Shown here one piece after another: positions 29,288-30,640 of a DNA stretch of 30,640 nt. The stretch is from a virus. The notes under the pieces are model-generated. The model saw nothing but the letters and a program-made list of their open reading frames with translations, ran no database searches and was not told the DNA's origin. The stretch lies in IMG/VR virus record IMGVR_UViG_3300030430_002981, positions 1-30,640 of that record, one strand, 5' to 3'. Position 1 is the stretch's first letter. Each line of letters begins with the position of its first letter. The translations under genes and the position numbers were made by a program.

Positions 29288-29610
29288 TACGGCCTCTTGC
29301 TCATGTAAGCGGTCGCCCCAAAGTATAATCCAACGATGGAGGCTTGGCTAAGAAACAGCATGTCGCTTATGCTGGCTAGGGTGTCAAGGCGGTCACTTGG
29401 GACAAAAGGAGCAATAGGCAAAAGAGCGAAAAAGCACATACTCCCAACAGCAACCCAGGCCATCTTTCTTTGACTGTCTGCTTTTTCTTCTTGGAGTTCA
29501 AGTTGCAGCATCTCCGTATGTTTTGCTAACTCTTCGTCAGTGACAGTGCCGTCACCGTCAACATCGTATTCTGAGTATCGAGATTTTGGCTCGAGTTTTT
29601 TAGCATTCAT
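29287..29610 (-). CDS. EF-hand membrane protein (107 aa)
   Basis: Residues 16-27 (DVDGDGTVTDEE) form a complete EF-hand calcium loop. A charged helix follows, then two membrane helices near residues 49-69 (MAWVAVGSMCFFALLPIAPF) and 83-103 (DMLFLSQASIVGLYFGATAY). The topology suggests the calcium loop is exposed on one face of the inner membrane. It lies upstream of the lysis genes in the same operon. It may sense calcium or modify lysis timing; this is inference. It overlaps the next gene by 4 bp. Confidence 0.7.
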   Translation of the reverse strand: MNAKKLEPKSRYSEYDVDGDGTVTDEELAKHTEMLQLELQEEKADSQRKMAWVAVGSMCFFALLPIAPFVPSDRLDTLASISDMLFLSQASIVGLYFGATAYMSKRP

Positions 29611-29831
29611 ACCGTGACTAAAATGTGTTGACCCGTGACTTTAGGAGTTGTGTGACTGAGTTGCCCACCTTTATATGTGTAAACTTTGGCGTCGTATATG
29701 GTAGTGATAATCTCTTGTTTCGCGTTTGTTTCCCTACCCTGCATCCGCTCCGTGTCTATCTTTTGAATCTGGTGTTTTGGAACCTGCTGTACAGCATTCA
29801 CACTATTCGGGAAGGGAGGTATATCACTCAT
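29607..29831 (-). CDS. Hypothetical 74-aa protein
   Basis: A small soluble protein starting MSDIPPFPNSVNAVQQVP, with a second half of beta-like alternation (IITTIYDAKVYTYKGGQLSH). It has no membrane segment or known motif. It is embedded in the late operon with short overlaps on both sides (4 and 8 bp). The upstream gene encodes a likely exported protein and the downstream gene a membrane protein. Family is not recognised. Confidence 0.6.
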   Translation of the reverse strand: MSDIPPFPNSVNAVQQVPKHQIQKIDTERMQGRETNAKQEIITTIYDAKVYTYKGGQLSHTTPKVTGQHILVTV

Positions 29832-30084
29832 CTTCTTTCTTCCTAACAGGGTCTCTGAATATGTATTTACCTTTCCCAGCCTCTGACGAAGGAATCAATC
29901 TCACCTCACAAAAACCATCAAACTTGTTGGTCTTACTGCGTAACCAATTATGAGTATGAACGCTTTGATGGACTAATGCATCACGATATTCAAGGCAGCT
30001 AGTCAGTTCTTGAAAATACAACTCCGTTCCGGTTGGCACCCCACCTGGAGTTAAAAGCACCAGAACAAATATCATCAGCGTCAT
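29824..30084 (-). CDS. Hypothetical 86-aa protein with N-terminal signal or membrane anchor
   Basis: The start MTLMIFVLVLLTPGG is a strongly hydrophobic segment that could be a signal peptide or membrane anchor. The rest is soluble with two Cys (near residues 30 and 59) that could form a disulfide after export, and a basic/acidic end (RKKEDE). Located close to the lysis genes, it may be an envelope protein such as a spanin component, although no lipobox is present. Its ATG overlaps the TGA of the upstream gene (ATGA). Confidence 0.6.
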   Translation of the reverse strand: MTLMIFVLVLLTPGGVPTGTELYFQELTSCLEYRDALVHQSVHTHNWLRSKTNKFDGFCEVRLIPSSEAGKGKYIFRDPVRKKEDE

Positions 30085-30365
30085 AGTCTACGCTTCTTTT
30101 TGAGTGCTTGAGTTCTTTCTGCTTGCGGGGCAACAAGCTCCCATGTCAAGACATCAACATCTACTTGGTGGGCTGTGCCTAATACTCTTGGCATCGAGTT
30201 TCTCACGTAAATCATCGCCCCGTAGCCACACTGTTGATGGTTGAACCTTAACCAGTCCATTGCGACTTGATGGCGTTTTGCCGGTGGGTTGACAAGCTTG
30301 AGTTTATTCCACTCTCTCAGGTCGCAAAACCGATCAGGGTTTTCGGGATCGTAATCTAGTCTTAC
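30081..30365 (-). CDS. Hypothetical protein with unresolved start (59 to 95 aa)
   Basis: The frame ending at the TGA at 30081-30083 encodes convincing protein: LDYDPENPDRFCDLREWNKL, then HQVAMDWLRFNHQQCGYG and a basic end (QALKKRRL). The only ATG before the upstream stop that keeps most of this is at 30260 (59 aa). The coding-like sequence extends further upstream, past the stop of the preceding gene, with no ATG, GTG or TTG. I mark the left part as supported and place the upper boundary at the junction with the preceding gene. A rare start, a -1 frameshift from the upstream gene, or a sequence error could explain it. The ATGA junction with the gene at 30084 supports the stop. Confidence 0.5.
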   Translation of the reverse strand, partial: VRLDYDPENPDRFCDLREWNKLKLVNPPAKRHQVAMDWLRFNHQQCGYGAMIYVRNSMPRVLGTAHQVDVDVLTWELVAPQAERTQALKKKRRL

Positions 30366-30640
30366 TGCTTCTGTAGCATTATCTGGATCAGTTGCGCCAG
30401 CTTCTCGTCCGTTGACTTCAACGTCTCCTGCTGTTGACTCAGACTGTCTACCACTGCTTTGATCTGTGTCTGGTTGACTGCTGAAAGCTGCCCGTTGGCT
30501 ACCGCTTTCTCCGCTGTCTCCTTTACCACCTGCTCGATTCTAGCCACCTCCGAACTTGTCGCTTGTGCCTGTGCTTGCATGGACCCCCATGCAATAGCTC
30601 CAGAAATGGCAGCAGCCCCTATGGGTAATGCCCAGGTTGG
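30362..30640 (-). CDS. Membrane-anchored coiled-coil protein, 5' end cut by window edge
   Basis: The frame is open through position 30640, so the true start may lie outside the window. The visible N-terminal part (PTWALPIGAAAISGAIAWGS) is a membrane helix, and the rest (QAQAQATSSEVARIEQVV, ending QLIQIMLQKQ) is a long Gln/Glu/Ala coiled coil. An internal ATG at 30580 would remove the membrane helix. An N-terminal anchor with a periplasmic coiled coil is the layout of an inner-membrane spanin, and it lies in the lysis region; this is an inference from layout only. The stop at 30362 is out of frame with the gene that follows. Confidence 0.55.
   Translation of the reverse strand, partial: PTWALPIGAAAISGAIAWGSMQAQAQATSSEVARIEQVVKETAEKAVANGQLSAVNQTQIKAVVDSLSQQQETLKSTDEKLAQLIQIMLQKQ

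Overview
This window looks like a contiguous piece of a tailed-phage genome, most likely podovirus-like. The genes are tightly packed with TAATG, ATGA or TGATG junctions. It encodes a complete phage replication set, a small terminase subunit, a lysis cassette, and a block of very large repetitive virion proteins. No long-tail tape measure, sheath or baseplate gene is visible. The 3TM holin is of the gene-transfer-agent family and the large structural proteins are of a kind common in marine metagenomic phages; I infer, without proof, a marine alphaproteobacterial host. No integrase, tRNA gene or CRISPR array was found. Terminase large subunit, portal and major capsid are absent, so the window is only part of the genome.

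Layout: (1) 1-3014, leftward: a truncated basic protein, three small unknown genes, a beta-clamp-like protein lacking domain I, a 58-aa unknown, a PD-(D/E)XK nuclease and a small terminase subunit. (2) 3015-3361, a divergent intergenic region with AT-rich tracts, three exact copies of an 11-mer, a tandem 9-mer, and promoters facing out on both sides; it is a candidate origin or control region. (3) 3362-6496, rightward: nine small or unrecognised genes. (4) 6554-13702, leftward replication operon: a coiled-coil protein, an SSB-like protein, an AEP/TOTE-type primase, an SF1 helicase, a DUF3310 protein, family A DNA polymerase, then a ribbon-helix-helix (RHH) regulator with its own strong promoter, and a lipoprotein-like ORF. 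(5) 13805-15247, a lone rightward SNF2-type helicase. (6) 15228-30640, leftward late operon. In transcription order from the right edge it holds a membrane/coiled-coil protein, small proteins, an EF-hand membrane protein, an SNase-type nuclease, holin, M15 endolysin, a tail nozzle-like protein, and five large or repetitive proteins, the last with an HExxH zincin motif.

How the parts fit: primase, helicases, SSB-like protein, PolA and clamp would together form a phage replisome without a DnaB-type helicase. The polymerase has Leu at the position of E. coli Pol I Phe762. Holin plus M15 peptidase would lyse the host. The large Ala/Gly/Gln-rich proteins would be virion or ejection proteins.

The most unusual non-coding signal is a set of core promoters that all contain a GGGATA/TATCCC element inside or next to the -35/-10 spacer. 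They lie at 137-165, 1140-1168, 1887-1915, 7072-7100 and 13760-13789. One of them drives the RHH protein, so a small phage regulon controlled by that protein is a testable idea. Three of these promoters also share a nearly identical 5' leader.
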